A DNA stretch of 36,555 nt, taken from the IMG/VR virus record IMGVR_UViG_3300017776_000059, positions 1 to 36,555 of that record, one strand, 5' to 3'. The notes under the pieces are model-generated. The model saw only the letters and a program-made list of their open reading frames with translations, ran no database searches and had not been told where the DNA came from. Position 1 is the stretch's first letter. Each line of letters opens with the position of its first letter. Shown here one piece after another: positions 19,965 to 28,501 of the stretch. Both the position numbers and the translations under genes were made by a program. This DNA comes from a virus.

Positions 19965-20757
19965 GTAAAATCCTATATGCTGTGCCATCTTCTATCTCTG
20001 GTATTGTAAATTGATTATGAGATAACATATTCAACCATGGCTCTACTTCTTTTCTGCTAGGTTTATATGGCGTGTTTATATTAGGTAGATTGTTTATTGA
20101 CATATCAAAGGCAACATTATTAGCATGAGTTAATACAGGCACTTGATTTAATATTGCGTCAACTGAAGCTAAACTCATATTTGTAATTAGACAATGACAA
20201 TTTTTTAAGTCTTCTTTTATATCAGTTTGCCACCATTGATTACCAGGTCTAGGTTTGTTTCTAAATTTTATAGGTCTATCTGTATGTTGTCTTAATTCAC
20301 TTTTAACTTGTTCAACCCATTCGTCTTGTGTTATACCATTTACATATTGAGTAACCGTTGGTGATGAAGGACATAATAATATATGTTCACCCTCTGACCA
20401 ACCTTTAAACTTTACATCAATACCTTGTTGCTCTAGTTTTGAAAGTCTATCAACAGAGCCTGTCTTACCTTTCTTTACATGAAGTCCACCTTTTACTATT
20501 CTAAAATATGTTTTGTCTATATCATGTATTACAGGTGCTGGGTATCTAGTTATTTGTTGAGTTAGATAACCATTATCGACCATATAATATTCTTCGTTCT
20601 TTTCTATACAACTTTTTATCTGTGGTATATTTTTACCTGCAAGACCCCAAAAAAAATGTACAGGTTTCATAGGTGTATCTTGCCAACCTTTTTTTATGGC
20701 AGGCCATATCTTATGTGATAAACATTTATCCCATTCTATGTTATGTGTAATAATCAT
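19957..20757 (-). CDS. Capsule-synthesis-like protein (paralogue A)
   Basis: This 266-residue protein has a shared C-terminal module: GEHILLCPSSPTVTQY, then VKSELRQHTDRPIKF, CHCLITNMSLASVDAILNQV and VPVLTHANNVAFDM. A GT-B-type strand pattern and the S..AVDAIL..VPV motif fit the capsule-synthesis (KpsS-like) and glycerophosphotransferase-like group. Two relatives occur at 22283 and 25988. The likely role is in building or transferring a surface glycan. Confidence 0.7.
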   Translation of the reverse strand: MIITHNIEWDKCLSHKIWPAIKKGWQDTPMKPVHFFWGLAGKNIPQIKSCIEKNEEYYMVDNGYLTQQITRYPAPVIHDIDKTYFRIVKGGLHVKKGKTGSVDRLSKLEQQGIDVKFKGWSEGEHILLCPSSPTVTQYVNGITQDEWVEQVKSELRQHTDRPIKFRNKPRPGNQWWQTDIKEDLKNCHCLITNMSLASVDAILNQVPVLTHANNVAFDMSINNLPNINTPYKPSRKEVEPWLNMLSHNQFTIPEIEDGTAYRILHG

Positions 20758-20951
20758 CTTTTACTTCTTTTAAATAAATACTCTGCAACTTTGTATATTC
20801 TATGTAAATTGGTGACACTATTCTTCCAGTATTTTTTCATCAAAGGTTCTGCAATTCTTCTAACTGCTTTACTTCGTTTACTTTCTTTTACACCTGTTTC
20901 AAATACTGCACCACCTGACAGTTTTTCTTCTCTTGTAAAATCATCTATCAT
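20754..20951 (-). CDS. Small basic protein in the glycan cassette (65 aa)
   Basis: MIDDFTREEKLSGGAVFETG and KESKRSKAVRRIAEPLMKKY, then LHRIYKVAEYLFKRSKR. It is strongly basic and helical. It is coupled by overlap to both neighbouring glycan genes. It has no catalytic motif and could be a helper or membrane-surface peptide. No family. Confidence 0.6.
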   Translation of the reverse strand: MIDDFTREEKLSGGAVFETGVKESKRSKAVRRIAEPLMKKYWKNSVTNLHRIYKVAEYLFKRSKR

Positions 20952-21619
20952 AAATCTATTTTTACTAATTCATCATATACTCTAAACCATTCATTCGCAT
21001 AATCAGATTTTTCATAACCTTTAAAGTAAGGACCACCTAGTGTGAAGTGTACATTATCTGCCTTTACATTATAATCATATTCACTAACTAACCAGTTCCA
21101 GGTAAGAGGTAAACTACCTATCAAGTTCTCTGATTCTAACCATCTAAATTGATGTAGTTCTAAACCTGTCGCTGTGTTTACAAATTCAGGTGTTAATGTT
21201 TTACATTTTGCATTGTTCATCATCATCATGCTTGACCAGTTTTTCTTTGGAAAAGGTTCGTTCTTTGCACCTCTAAACTTAGCATTCTGATTGGGTTTAT
21301 AATCATGTTTACAACACATCACAGCATAGTCATCATCTCTTAACTTCCATAAATTGTTTATATCAGTTCTTAATAACATATCACAATCCATGAATATAGA
21401 CCAACCTTCATAGTTAGATAGGTATGGCATAAGAAATCTGCTAAATGCAAATTCTGTTGATTGATTAGGTTGTTTCTTTCTAGTAAATATATTTCTTGTT
21501 GTAGATAAATCTAATGGTGTTATTCTAACAGGTTCGCTTGAGTGTTGTCTTATACTCTCTGATAAAACACTATAAGCAATCTTCTCACCTTCATCATAAC
21601 CTATAAAAATATTAATCAT
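20948..21619 (-). CDS. Glycosyltransferase (GT-A type, DxD)
   Basis: The 223-residue enzyme starts MINIFIGYDEGEKIAYSVLS, with FAFSRFLMPYL and then GWSIFMDCDMLLRTDINNLW carrying the D-C-D metal motif. NNAKCKTLTPEFV and LPLTWNWLV follow, and a GGPYFKGYEKSDYA segment ends the fold. It is similar in plan to the 19278 and 21616 proteins. A phage GT of the GT8-like group is likely; donor and acceptor are unknown. Confidence 0.8.
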   Translation of the reverse strand: MINIFIGYDEGEKIAYSVLSESIRQHSSEPVRITPLDLSTTRNIFTRKKQPNQSTEFAFSRFLMPYLSNYEGWSIFMDCDMLLRTDINNLWKLRDDDYAVMCCKHDYKPNQNAKFRGAKNEPFPKKNWSSMMMMNNAKCKTLTPEFVNTATGLELHQFRWLESENLIGSLPLTWNWLVSEYDYNVKADNVHFTLGGPYFKGYEKSDYANEWFRVYDELVKIDL

Positions 21620-22311
21620 ACTCTTGCCTCTGGACTCTTTCCTGATAACTTTCTATTACCTTTTGTGTGATCATATATGGGACCTAATACTGATCTTGCC
21701 TGTACATGTCCTTCCTTATTATCACCTATGTTATGATTCTTAACACCTTTTGCCTCGAATCTTTTTCTTACTACGTCCCATATGTATGAGTCGTGTTGTT
21801 CTTTTTCTTTATAAATTAAATCTTTATTGTACATCTCTCTCATCGCTCTAGCATAGTTTTTAGTTTCTGGATGTGACATATTAAAATATAAGAAGCCACA
21901 TTCACTATAACTAGGTCTACCTAAGTGAGTCATCATACAATCTTCTCTGTGAATATTTTTACTAATCCAATCACCATCTATTGGTTTGTAAAATACACTA
22001 TCTGCGTCTATACAGATTATACCATTATAAGCATTACTTGCTTGTAATATTGCTTCTGTATAAGCATAAACTTTATATGAAAATCTTACACCGTCTGTCC
22101 TAAAGTCATTATTTTTTTCTTCATAACTTGTAAACTTATGTCTATCTTTGTTTCTATCTACAAACTCTTTGAGTTCGGGTATCTGAGCATACATGCCTGT
22201 GTCTTCGTTGTAAACTTGTAATTGAAATGGCCAGTTGTAGGTCGCTCTAAATCTGTGAGCATAAGCTGCTTCTAATTTATTATTAAATGTTGTGACTACT
22301 AATATATTCAT
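21616..22311 (-). CDS. Glycosyltransferase (GT-A type, DxD)
   Basis: ATG at 22311 gives MNILVVTTFNNKLEAAYAHR, a normal GT start; the earlier part lies in the upstream gene. The 231-residue protein has AYNGIICIDADSVFYKPIDG with D-A-D, CGFLYFNMSH, and QHDSYIWDVVRKRFEAKG. It is probably the third GT-A transferase of the cassette. It overlaps the 22283 gene by 29 bases. Confidence 0.75.
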   Translation of the reverse strand: MNILVVTTFNNKLEAAYAHRFRATYNWPFQLQVYNEDTGMYAQIPELKEFVDRNKDRHKFTSYEEKNNDFRTDGVRFSYKVYAYTEAILQASNAYNGIICIDADSVFYKPIDGDWISKNIHREDCMMTHLGRPSYSECGFLYFNMSHPETKNYARAMREMYNKDLIYKEKEQHDSYIWDVVRKRFEAKGVKNHNIGDNKEGHVQARSVLGPIYDHTKGNRKLSGKSPEARV

Positions 22312-23185
22312 ATAAATGATCCCAAGGTTTACCTTTTTGTATTTCTTGTACACTCCATTGAGCATATGCTAAATTATATAATAATTGTTCTCTTTCACCT
22401 AGTTTTGGATTTTCAATATCGTTGATACTATGAGATGAAATCTCCCATACAAAGTTGTACTGACTAGTAGGGATCACTGGCACACCGTCTAGGATTGCGT
22501 CTAAACTACTACCTGAAGTGTATGCTACACAACAATGAGCATTTTTTAAACTATCTCTGATTGTCATATTCTCGTCATATTTTACTTGTTTTGTGTCGTG
22601 GAAGTTTCTACTTATAACTTCTCTTATCTTATTACTATTCTCTGGATGATCTCTAAAAACAATAGGTCGTTTTGTAATTCTTAATAAGTGTCTTATAGTT
22701 GTAGTGACCCATAAATCCATATCTGCACCTAGTAAAGAAGCGTCATTTAGATTTTGACCTAATACTAATATGTGTTCACCATTTGTTCGCCAAGGTTTAA
22801 TTGATAAACCTAGTTTGTTAAATCTATCTGGTTTACAATCTTTATTATTAAACTCTGCTAAATTGTTTAAGTAATGATTTAAACCAACTCTGTAATAATT
22901 ATGTCTTCTACCAATCGTTCTTCCTAGTAGTGGTGTTTCTATTATTATAATAGGTTTTCTACCATGTTGTTTTACAATATCATCTTTTAAGATATGATGT
23001 GGTGCTCTAGCCCACTTGTAATCTTTTTTAGATAACTTTTTCCATGAACCAAACATGACAGCAATATCACAACTTTGATAAATCTCTGAAGTTGTCATTT
23101 TAGAACCAGGTATTTTCTGTTGAAAATCTCTTAACAATTGCCTATCACATTCAGCAACAGCTGATCTCTCATAAACATATATCAT
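22283..23185 (-). CDS. Capsule-synthesis-like protein (paralogue B)
   Basis: This 300-residue protein has NGEHILVLGQNLNDAS, WVTTTIRHLLRITKRPIVFR, CVAYTSGSSLDAILDGVPV, and the C-terminal WSVQEIQKGKPWDHL. The GSSLDAILDGVPV block matches the SLASVDAILNQVPV block of paralogue A. An N-terminal half of about 120 residues may bind the acceptor. It is coupled to the FkbM-like gene upstream (overlap four bases). Confidence 0.7.
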   Translation of the reverse strand: MIYVYERSAVAECDRQLLRDFQQKIPGSKMTTSEIYQSCDIAVMFGSWKKLSKKDYKWARAPHHILKDDIVKQHGRKPIIIIETPLLGRTIGRRHNYYRVGLNHYLNNLAEFNNKDCKPDRFNKLGLSIKPWRTNGEHILVLGQNLNDASLLGADMDLWVTTTIRHLLRITKRPIVFRDHPENSNKIREVISRNFHDTKQVKYDENMTIRDSLKNAHCCVAYTSGSSLDAILDGVPVIPTSQYNFVWEISSHSINDIENPKLGEREQLLYNLAYAQWSVQEIQKGKPWDHLYEYISSHNI

Positions 23186-23865
23186 CTTTTTAATATGACT
23201 GCCTCACTTAAACATTTATTTCTAGGTCTGTTTAAATACATGTCATAACCTTTATCTTTAAACTCTTTTAATAAATCTTCATATTGTTTTAAACTATTTT
23301 CATTATCAATAAGTTTTACTTCAAACTCTATTAGAAATGCTTTGAAGTTTATATCATTGTCTAATATCTCTCTGCAAAAATCATACCACACACCTTCTAT
23401 ATCTGCTTTAATAATATCAACGTCATTCATATCATCTGACATAATAGTTTTTAAATTCTTTGTAGGTACATCAATGTATGCTGGGTCTTTGCCAAACTGA
23501 GGTAATGGTAATAGAGAATAACATTTAGATAGATCATTCTTATCATAATAAAATTTCATGTTGCCATTATCTTTCGCATAAGCAATTTGATGAAATGTCA
23601 TATTCTTTTTGCCTTCAAAATCTGTTTCAAATAACTTGACACTATCTGGTGTGGGATCATAACAATGTATATTCATATCAGCATTGTCTTTCAACATAGA
23701 TTGTTCCCAACCCACATCTCTATGTACACCTAATGATAATACATTCTTACTTTCTTTAACTATTTTTTCTGGCAACCAATAGTTCTTATATTGTTTAAAT
23801 GTTTGAGGTTGTAAATAGACACCTTCTAATTTTTTTATTTCTGATAGTAATTGTTCTTCATTCAT
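23182..23865 (-). CDS. FkbM-type SAM methyltransferase
   Basis: From ATG 23865 (ATGA overlap with the upstream gene) the product is 227 residues. ESKNVLSLGVHRDVGWEQSM is the SAM-binding motif I, then IHCYDPTP, VPTKNLKTIM and VDIIKADIEGVWYDFCREIL, the FkbM hallmark (KxDIEG). It probably adds a methyl group to a sugar hydroxyl of the glycan made by the cassette. Confidence 0.85.
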   Translation of the reverse strand: MNEEQLLSEIKKLEGVYLQPQTFKQYKNYWLPEKIVKESKNVLSLGVHRDVGWEQSMLKDNADMNIHCYDPTPDSVKLFETDFEGKKNMTFHQIAYAKDNGNMKFYYDKNDLSKCYSLLPLPQFGKDPAYIDVPTKNLKTIMSDDMNDVDIIKADIEGVWYDFCREILDNDINFKAFLIEFEVKLIDNENSLKQYEDLLKEFKDKGYDMYLNRPRNKCLSEAVILKR

Positions 23866-24539
23866 ATAATTTTCTGATCCTTTATCCATTCTTGTAATTT
23901 TTTTGCATATGTTAACATACCTATATGATTTGTATGTTGATCTTCGTCTGCGACCTGATACTCTTTGTTTGTTAATGTAAACTCAAATAAACTATATTCA
24001 GGTTGATAATAATATATAGTATCTATTTGTTCTCTTAATTTTATAACTTCCCAATTTTTAGGATCGTATTTCATAATACCATTAATAGTATTATACATAA
24101 AATACTTTTTACCTTGTAATAACTTTTGTATTAGTAATATATTTTTGTATGAGTGATATGCTAATTGTTCTCTCATATCATAATTTTTAAAGTCTATATC
24201 ATTCCACTTTTTTGTTTCAAAGTTATCAATAGGTAGTTCTGGTCCTTTACTAAATGCTTTTCTTTTAGTTCTATATCTTTTCTCTCTTGTAGATACATAT
24301 TGAAATCTTGCTGGGTGTGATAAACCTATCATGTATATACCATCTTCAAAATCATAAGTCATTAATCTTCTAACAACGGTGTCTATACCTGCACCTGGAC
24401 TTGCATAGTTAACTTCTTCTAAATTATTAAAATCTGCAATGTATGTTGATGTAGATTTATGCTCATCTATTAGTGTGTTAAGTTCACTAGCACAATTACC
24501 ATATGAAACACTACAACCTAAATTATACAACTTTGACAT
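23862..24539 (-). CDS. SGNH-hydrolase-like protein
   Basis: I choose ATG 24539, preceded by GAGGAAAA. The 225-residue product has MSKLYNLGCSVSYGN, an oxyanion/nucleophile-like block, VNYASPGAGIDTVVRRLMTY and DEDQHTNHIGMLTYAKKL near the end, which supplies the D..H of the SGNH/GDSL family. The pattern suggests an esterase or acyltransferase that could de- or re-acylate a sugar. The nucleophile Ser assignment is tentative. Confidence 0.55.
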   Translation of the reverse strand: MSKLYNLGCSVSYGNCASELNTLIDEHKSTSTYIADFNNLEEVNYASPGAGIDTVVRRLMTYDFEDGIYMIGLSHPARFQYVSTREKRYRTKRKAFSKGPELPIDNFETKKWNDIDFKNYDMREQLAYHSYKNILLIQKLLQGKKYFMYNTINGIMKYDPKNWEVIKLREQIDTIYYYQPEYSLFEFTLTNKEYQVADEDQHTNHIGMLTYAKKLQEWIKDQKII

Positions 24540-25911
24540 TATATTTTTCCTCAAATTTTATAGCATGAAATCTATTATTCACCATCGGTTTACCTTTTAT
24601 ATTTAGTGACGTGTTTAATAACATAGGACAACCTGTCTTATCTTTCCATCTTTTAAGTAGATTGTAGAAACCTGGATTGTCTTTCTCACTTACGGTCTGT
24701 ACCCTACTTGTACCATCTGCGTGTACTATGGCAGGAAAATCATTCGGGTGTTTACACTTTGCCACAAACTGCATATAAGGACTTCTTCTAACAGGCATTT
24801 CAAAATATTCGTGTACATCTTCCTCTAGTATTGCTGGTGCGAAAGGTCTAAACTTTTGTCTTTTCTTTATTTGATTTACTTTATCCTTTACATCATCACC
24901 TCTAGGATCAGCAAGTAAACTTCTATTACCTAATGCCCTAGGTCCATATTCTGCTCTACCATTTGCGACACCAACCATGTCATGCGATTGTATCTCTTGT
25001 ATGATACTATCAATCGGATACTCACCTTCTATGTTTGTGCCTAGATAAGGTCCTTCCCATTTAAGTTTCTTTTTAGTGACAGCAGGTATACAACCTAGTG
25101 CTGAACCACTATCGCCTGGGTTAGGCATGATCCATATATTCTTTTTTACTAAACTATTAGCAACACAATTTAAAGCACAACCACCACTTAAAATTAGATT
25201 ATCTTTCTTACAATACTTGTCAACTAATTTAAGTAATATTTCCTCATAGACTTTCTGTACTGAGGCTGCTAACTCAAAAGGTTTTGCCCATGGTAAAAAA
25301 TCTCTACAACCCTTGTGTAGATTAGTCTTAAATAGTTTTTTGATTGCTGTTGTATAATTAGGTTTGCCATATGCAGCCATACCCATTGTTATATATTCTT
25401 CTTCGTTTGCTTTAAGACCTATTCTATCTGTTATTGCTGAGTATAATAACCCTACTGAATATGGATATTTCATTGAGTGTATCTTCTTATGATTATCCCA
25501 TACCGTTAATGTTTCAAACTCACCTATTGCGTCTATCGTCAATATATTTGCGTCATCAAAAGGTGCTGTATAATATCCACCTGCCATATGTGACTCATGG
25601 TGAGATACATATTCATCAATCTTTATATTAAATTGTTTTAGATATACAGATGGTAGTTTCTTGTAATCAAATGCTTTGCTATATTGTGTGGCATATAATT
25701 GTCTTGCCTTTTTAAGTATAGGTCTTTCAAAGTAAATGACACAATCCCAAGGTCCATTCATATGTGCCTCGCTCACTATATCTAAATTTAAAAACTTATC
25801 GTTCTTAATTTGTGAGTATCTTTCAGCATGAGCAGCCCATATGATTTTATCATCTTCAACTATTGCCATAGCTGCGTCATGGTTTAAACAATTGATTCCT
25901 AAATATCTCAT
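24523..25911 (-). CDS. Carbamoyltransferase (NodU/CmcH/TobZ family)
   Basis: The 462-residue enzyme starts MRYLGINCLNHDAAMAIVED, has metal-binding HHESHMAGGYY and TIDAIGE, then LSGGCALNCVAN (nucleotide-binding region) and the C-terminal hallmark GRAEYGPRALGNRSLLADP, KFRPFAPAILEED and LLNTSLNIKGKP. The family adds a carbamoyl group from carbamoyl phosphate to a sugar or antibiotic hydroxyl. It is shorter than the usual ~550 residues but all core motifs are present. The start is coupled by ATGA to the 27-aa gene. Confidence 0.93.
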   Translation of the reverse strand: MRYLGINCLNHDAAMAIVEDDKIIWAAHAERYSQIKNDKFLNLDIVSEAHMNGPWDCVIYFERPILKKARQLYATQYSKAFDYKKLPSVYLKQFNIKIDEYVSHHESHMAGGYYTAPFDDANILTIDAIGEFETLTVWDNHKKIHSMKYPYSVGLLYSAITDRIGLKANEEEYITMGMAAYGKPNYTTAIKKLFKTNLHKGCRDFLPWAKPFELAASVQKVYEEILLKLVDKYCKKDNLILSGGCALNCVANSLVKKNIWIMPNPGDSGSALGCIPAVTKKKLKWEGPYLGTNIEGEYPIDSIIQEIQSHDMVGVANGRAEYGPRALGNRSLLADPRGDDVKDKVNQIKKRQKFRPFAPAILEEDVHEYFEMPVRRSPYMQFVAKCKHPNDFPAIVHADGTSRVQTVSEKDNPGFYNLLKRWKDKTGCPMLLNTSLNIKGKPMVNNRFHAIKFEEKYNVKVV

Positions 25912-25991
25912 TCGTATAAAAATGGGTCTTCGTCTTTTGTTTTCTTTTTTGTAAACCAGTTCTTTATTTTTTGTATTAGCCTTTTAATCAT
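25908..25991 (-). CDS. Microprotein (27 aa) coupled on both sides
   Basis: MIKRLIQKIKNWFTKKKTKD then EDPFLYE. Its ATG overlaps the upstream stop (ATGA) and its TGA overlaps the carbamoyltransferase ATG (ATGA). The first 17 residues form a cationic amphipathic helix with W and F on one face, suited to membrane-surface contact. It may exist mainly to carry ribosomes to the downstream gene, or as a membrane tether. Confidence 0.55.
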   Translation of the reverse strand: MIKRLIQKIKNWFTKKKTKDEDPFLYE

Positions 25992-26878
25992 TTTTCATCC
26001 TGTAAAAATTTATATGCGTATCCGCTTTTCATCTCTGCTAATTTAAATTGAGCACCTAGTAATGAATATAACCATTGTTCTCTTTTAGGCATGTATGGTT
26101 CTTCTATACAATCTAAATGTTCTAAATTTAAACTGACAGGTTTAGCAGGTGAGTGTTCACTTGTAAAACTAGGTATGCCTCTTACAACAGACTCTACTGC
26201 ACACATTGAGTGCCAAGATACCATTGCCCATGCGTCTTTTAAATCTTCATGTAATGGTTTCATTAACTTTGGTCCCCATTCAGCATTATCAATGTATTTG
26301 TATCTTACTCTTATTTCTCTATCTGTATGTTGTTTTAGTTTATTTACAATTTCATTTGTCCAGGTATGTCTATCAATACCATACCATCTTGCTGTATGAT
26401 AACTAGGTGGTATTACAACAATATGATTACCTTTAGTTCGCCAATCTTTTAATTCTGTTTCTTCGTATGAGTTTTTTCTAATCTCTTTATATCTGTCTTC
26501 ATATTTTTGAGATGTGCTAATAAAATTCTTTTGTGTATTGTTAACAATAATTCTATACCATATATCGCCAAAGTCTTTATGAGGTACATAATTACTTGCA
26601 AAGAAATATGGTTGATCAAAGTAATAAAACTTTGTATTTGTTTCTAAACACTTTTCATATAATTCATGCGTGTTTCTAATTATACCTTGAAAGGCAACTT
26701 CTACGTTTTCTAATTGTTGATCCCATTCGGGCCAATGAAATCTATAAAATCTATCAGCTGCAACACCCTTATTAGGTCCAGGTTTTTCTGATGGTGTAAA
26801 AAACTTACTCTTTTGTTTACTAGCAAACCCTTGTATGAATTGGTCTGTCGCCCATTTTGTAGAGAACAAATAAATCAT
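25988..26878 (-). CDS. Capsule-synthesis-like protein (paralogue C)
   Basis: The 296-residue protein shares with paralogue A the stretch KLKQHTDREIRVRY and with both the GNHIVVIPPS start and the CAVESVVRGIPSF block (S..AV.S...G.P). The C-terminus MPKREQWLYSLLGAQFKLAE matches the YNLAYAQWSVQE region of paralogue B. It probably handles another glycan acceptor. It is coupled to both neighbours by ATGA. Confidence 0.7.
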   Translation of the reverse strand: MIYLFSTKWATDQFIQGFASKQKSKFFTPSEKPGPNKGVAADRFYRFHWPEWDQQLENVEVAFQGIIRNTHELYEKCLETNTKFYYFDQPYFFASNYVPHKDFGDIWYRIIVNNTQKNFISTSQKYEDRYKEIRKNSYEETELKDWRTKGNHIVVIPPSYHTARWYGIDRHTWTNEIVNKLKQHTDREIRVRYKYIDNAEWGPKLMKPLHEDLKDAWAMVSWHSMCAVESVVRGIPSFTSEHSPAKPVSLNLEHLDCIEEPYMPKREQWLYSLLGAQFKLAEMKSGYAYKFLQDEK

Positions 26879-27966
26879 TTTTTAAATATATAATATAATC
26901 TTTTACCTGATTGTCTAGCGTTACCTGACTTAATCTCTTGTCCGTATTTCTCTCTAAATGCTATTAACATTTTATCAACATGAGATTGATTTAAAGGTCT
27001 ACCCTCTAACTTTTGTGTTTCGTAAATCATTATGCCACCATCTTTTGTCATATGATAGTGACCATTAGCAATTGTGTTTTCATCTAACTTATCATTATCT
27101 CTAACTTGTATTGTCATAGCAAAAGAAAATACAACGTCATAGGTATCAGTTGACTCTGTGACATAATCTTTAAAACCTTTTGTCACCCATGTCACATTCT
27201 CTGGCAACTCTGGCGCTTGTACAAATGGTTCTAATGCTGTTATATGTTGAAAGTTATCTGCTAGTTCTACACTAAACTCACCATGATTAGCACCTAAGTC
27301 TATTAGTGTTTTATCTTTACCTGCATATTGTCTTAAATCTAAATTATCTATTCGCCACTTCGCACTATTACCAACATTTGATTTTTGATAATTATTCCAT
27401 TCATTCTTTACCATATTATTTGCCTTTCTTAATTCTTCTGGATATTTAGTTCGGTTCTTTTTAGTCATTAATGTACCATTGATTAGTAATATCTTCAATC
27501 TATTTTCAAACACACTTGAATCCCAATGTCTTCTTATGTGATTAATAAAATCATCTTCTATTTCTAAATCACTTCCTTCAGGTAATGCGTATTCAAAATC
27601 AACTAATTTTATTATACCGTTATGCAATAATAGATTATTTTTTTGTAGTGTACCACCATACAACTTTATATTTGCATTGTCTAATGCCTCTGATATTTGC
27701 CATACATGTTCTAATAGTTCTGGTCTTGCTTTACCATCATAGGGAAATATCTGACCACAATAGGTCATCTCTATTGTTAGTTTATTATCATCACATTTTA
27801 TTATTTGAGGAAAATGTTTATTACCCTCTAATCTTTTTAAGCATTCTTTTTCTCTTTGATACGATTGTTTACCACTACCTCTATATCCTTTACTCTGTGC
27901 CTTATCAAATACTTTTAATACTGAGTCACCATTTATGAATACTTGACTTGCTTTACCTTGTATCAT
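26875..27966 (-). CDS. Kinase-like/SAM methyltransferase fusion
   Basis: From ATG 27966 the product is 363 residues. Residues 1-150 have a kinase-like fold: VLKVFDK (ATP Lys), QREKECLKRL (helix C Glu), LTIEMTYCGQ (hinge), YGGTLQKNNLLL in place of HGDLxxxN, and KLVDFEYALP (DFG-like). The catalytic Asp is Gly in that loop, so it may be inactive or unusual. Residues about 200-363 are a class-I methyltransferase: KTLIDLGANHGEFSVELAD and ITALEPF. It may modify a sugar or bind a nucleotide-sugar. Fusion seen directly; role inferred. Confidence 0.7.
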   Translation of the reverse strand: MIQGKASQVFINGDSVLKVFDKAQSKGYRGSGKQSYQREKECLKRLEGNKHFPQIIKCDDNKLTIEMTYCGQIFPYDGKARPELLEHVWQISEALDNANIKLYGGTLQKNNLLLHNGIIKLVDFEYALPEGSDLEIEDDFINHIRRHWDSSVFENRLKILLINGTLMTKKNRTKYPEELRKANNMVKNEWNNYQKSNVGNSAKWRIDNLDLRQYAGKDKTLIDLGANHGEFSVELADNFQHITALEPFVQAPELPENVTWVTKGFKDYVTESTDTYDVVFSFAMTIQVRDNDKLDENTIANGHYHMTKDGGIMIYETQKLEGRPLNQSHVDKMLIAFREKYGQEIKSGNARQSGKRLYYIFKK

Positions 27967-28501
27967 AACCTGCCTTTGCAACATAATAAGCATCCACTAC
28001 ATCTGTCACAGGATTGTTTAGTTTAGATTGATCAAACTCTTTCATTAAATCAACATCTGTATCTTTTAAAAATTGTTCATACATCTTTAACTTATCAGCA
28101 TTACCTTTACCTGTAGCATTCTTCTTTACCTGACCAGGTACAATACTTTCAAATCTTTTGTTAAGTTTGTATAGTTTATGTTTGAGTGTACCCATGTTTT
28201 CTGCTAGATTGAAAACTAGGCCTTTACTACCGTAAGAATATCCTTCTATAAAAATATTACCAATAGCAGTATTAATAATAGACATCGCCCAATCTGAAAT
28301 CTGGTCGTGTCGTTGTGTCTCGGTGGTATAGGAAGCATGAAGTCTGCCATTTATCTTACCATTATAAAAATCACCTTCATATTTTTTTACATTTGTTAAG
28401 TAATATATTTTACAATTATCTAGTTTAAATGGTCCTTTACATACACATATAGCAGGACTAGTTAAACTATAATCAATTCCAATCGTCTTCTTCTTGTTCA
28501 T
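27953..28501 (-). CDS. RuvC-like Holliday-junction nuclease
   Basis: ATG 28501 gives 182 residues. KKTIGIDYSLTSPAICV has the first catalytic Asp, IGNIFIEGYSYGSKG the Glu, KKNATGKGNADKLKMYEQFL the usual loop, and NPVTDVVDAYYVA the final acidic pair. This is an RNase H-fold RuvC-type resolvase that cuts four-way junctions before packaging, the job of endonuclease VII in T4. Longer readings begin with TTG. Confidence 0.85.
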   Translation of the reverse strand: MNKKKTIGIDYSLTSPAICVCKGPFKLDNCKIYYLTNVKKYEGDFYNGKINGRLHASYTTETQRHDQISDWAMSIINTAIGNIFIEGYSYGSKGLVFNLAENMGTLKHKLYKLNKRFESIVPGQVKKNATGKGNADKLKMYEQFLKDTDVDLMKEFDQSKLNNPVTDVVDAYYVAKAGYDTR

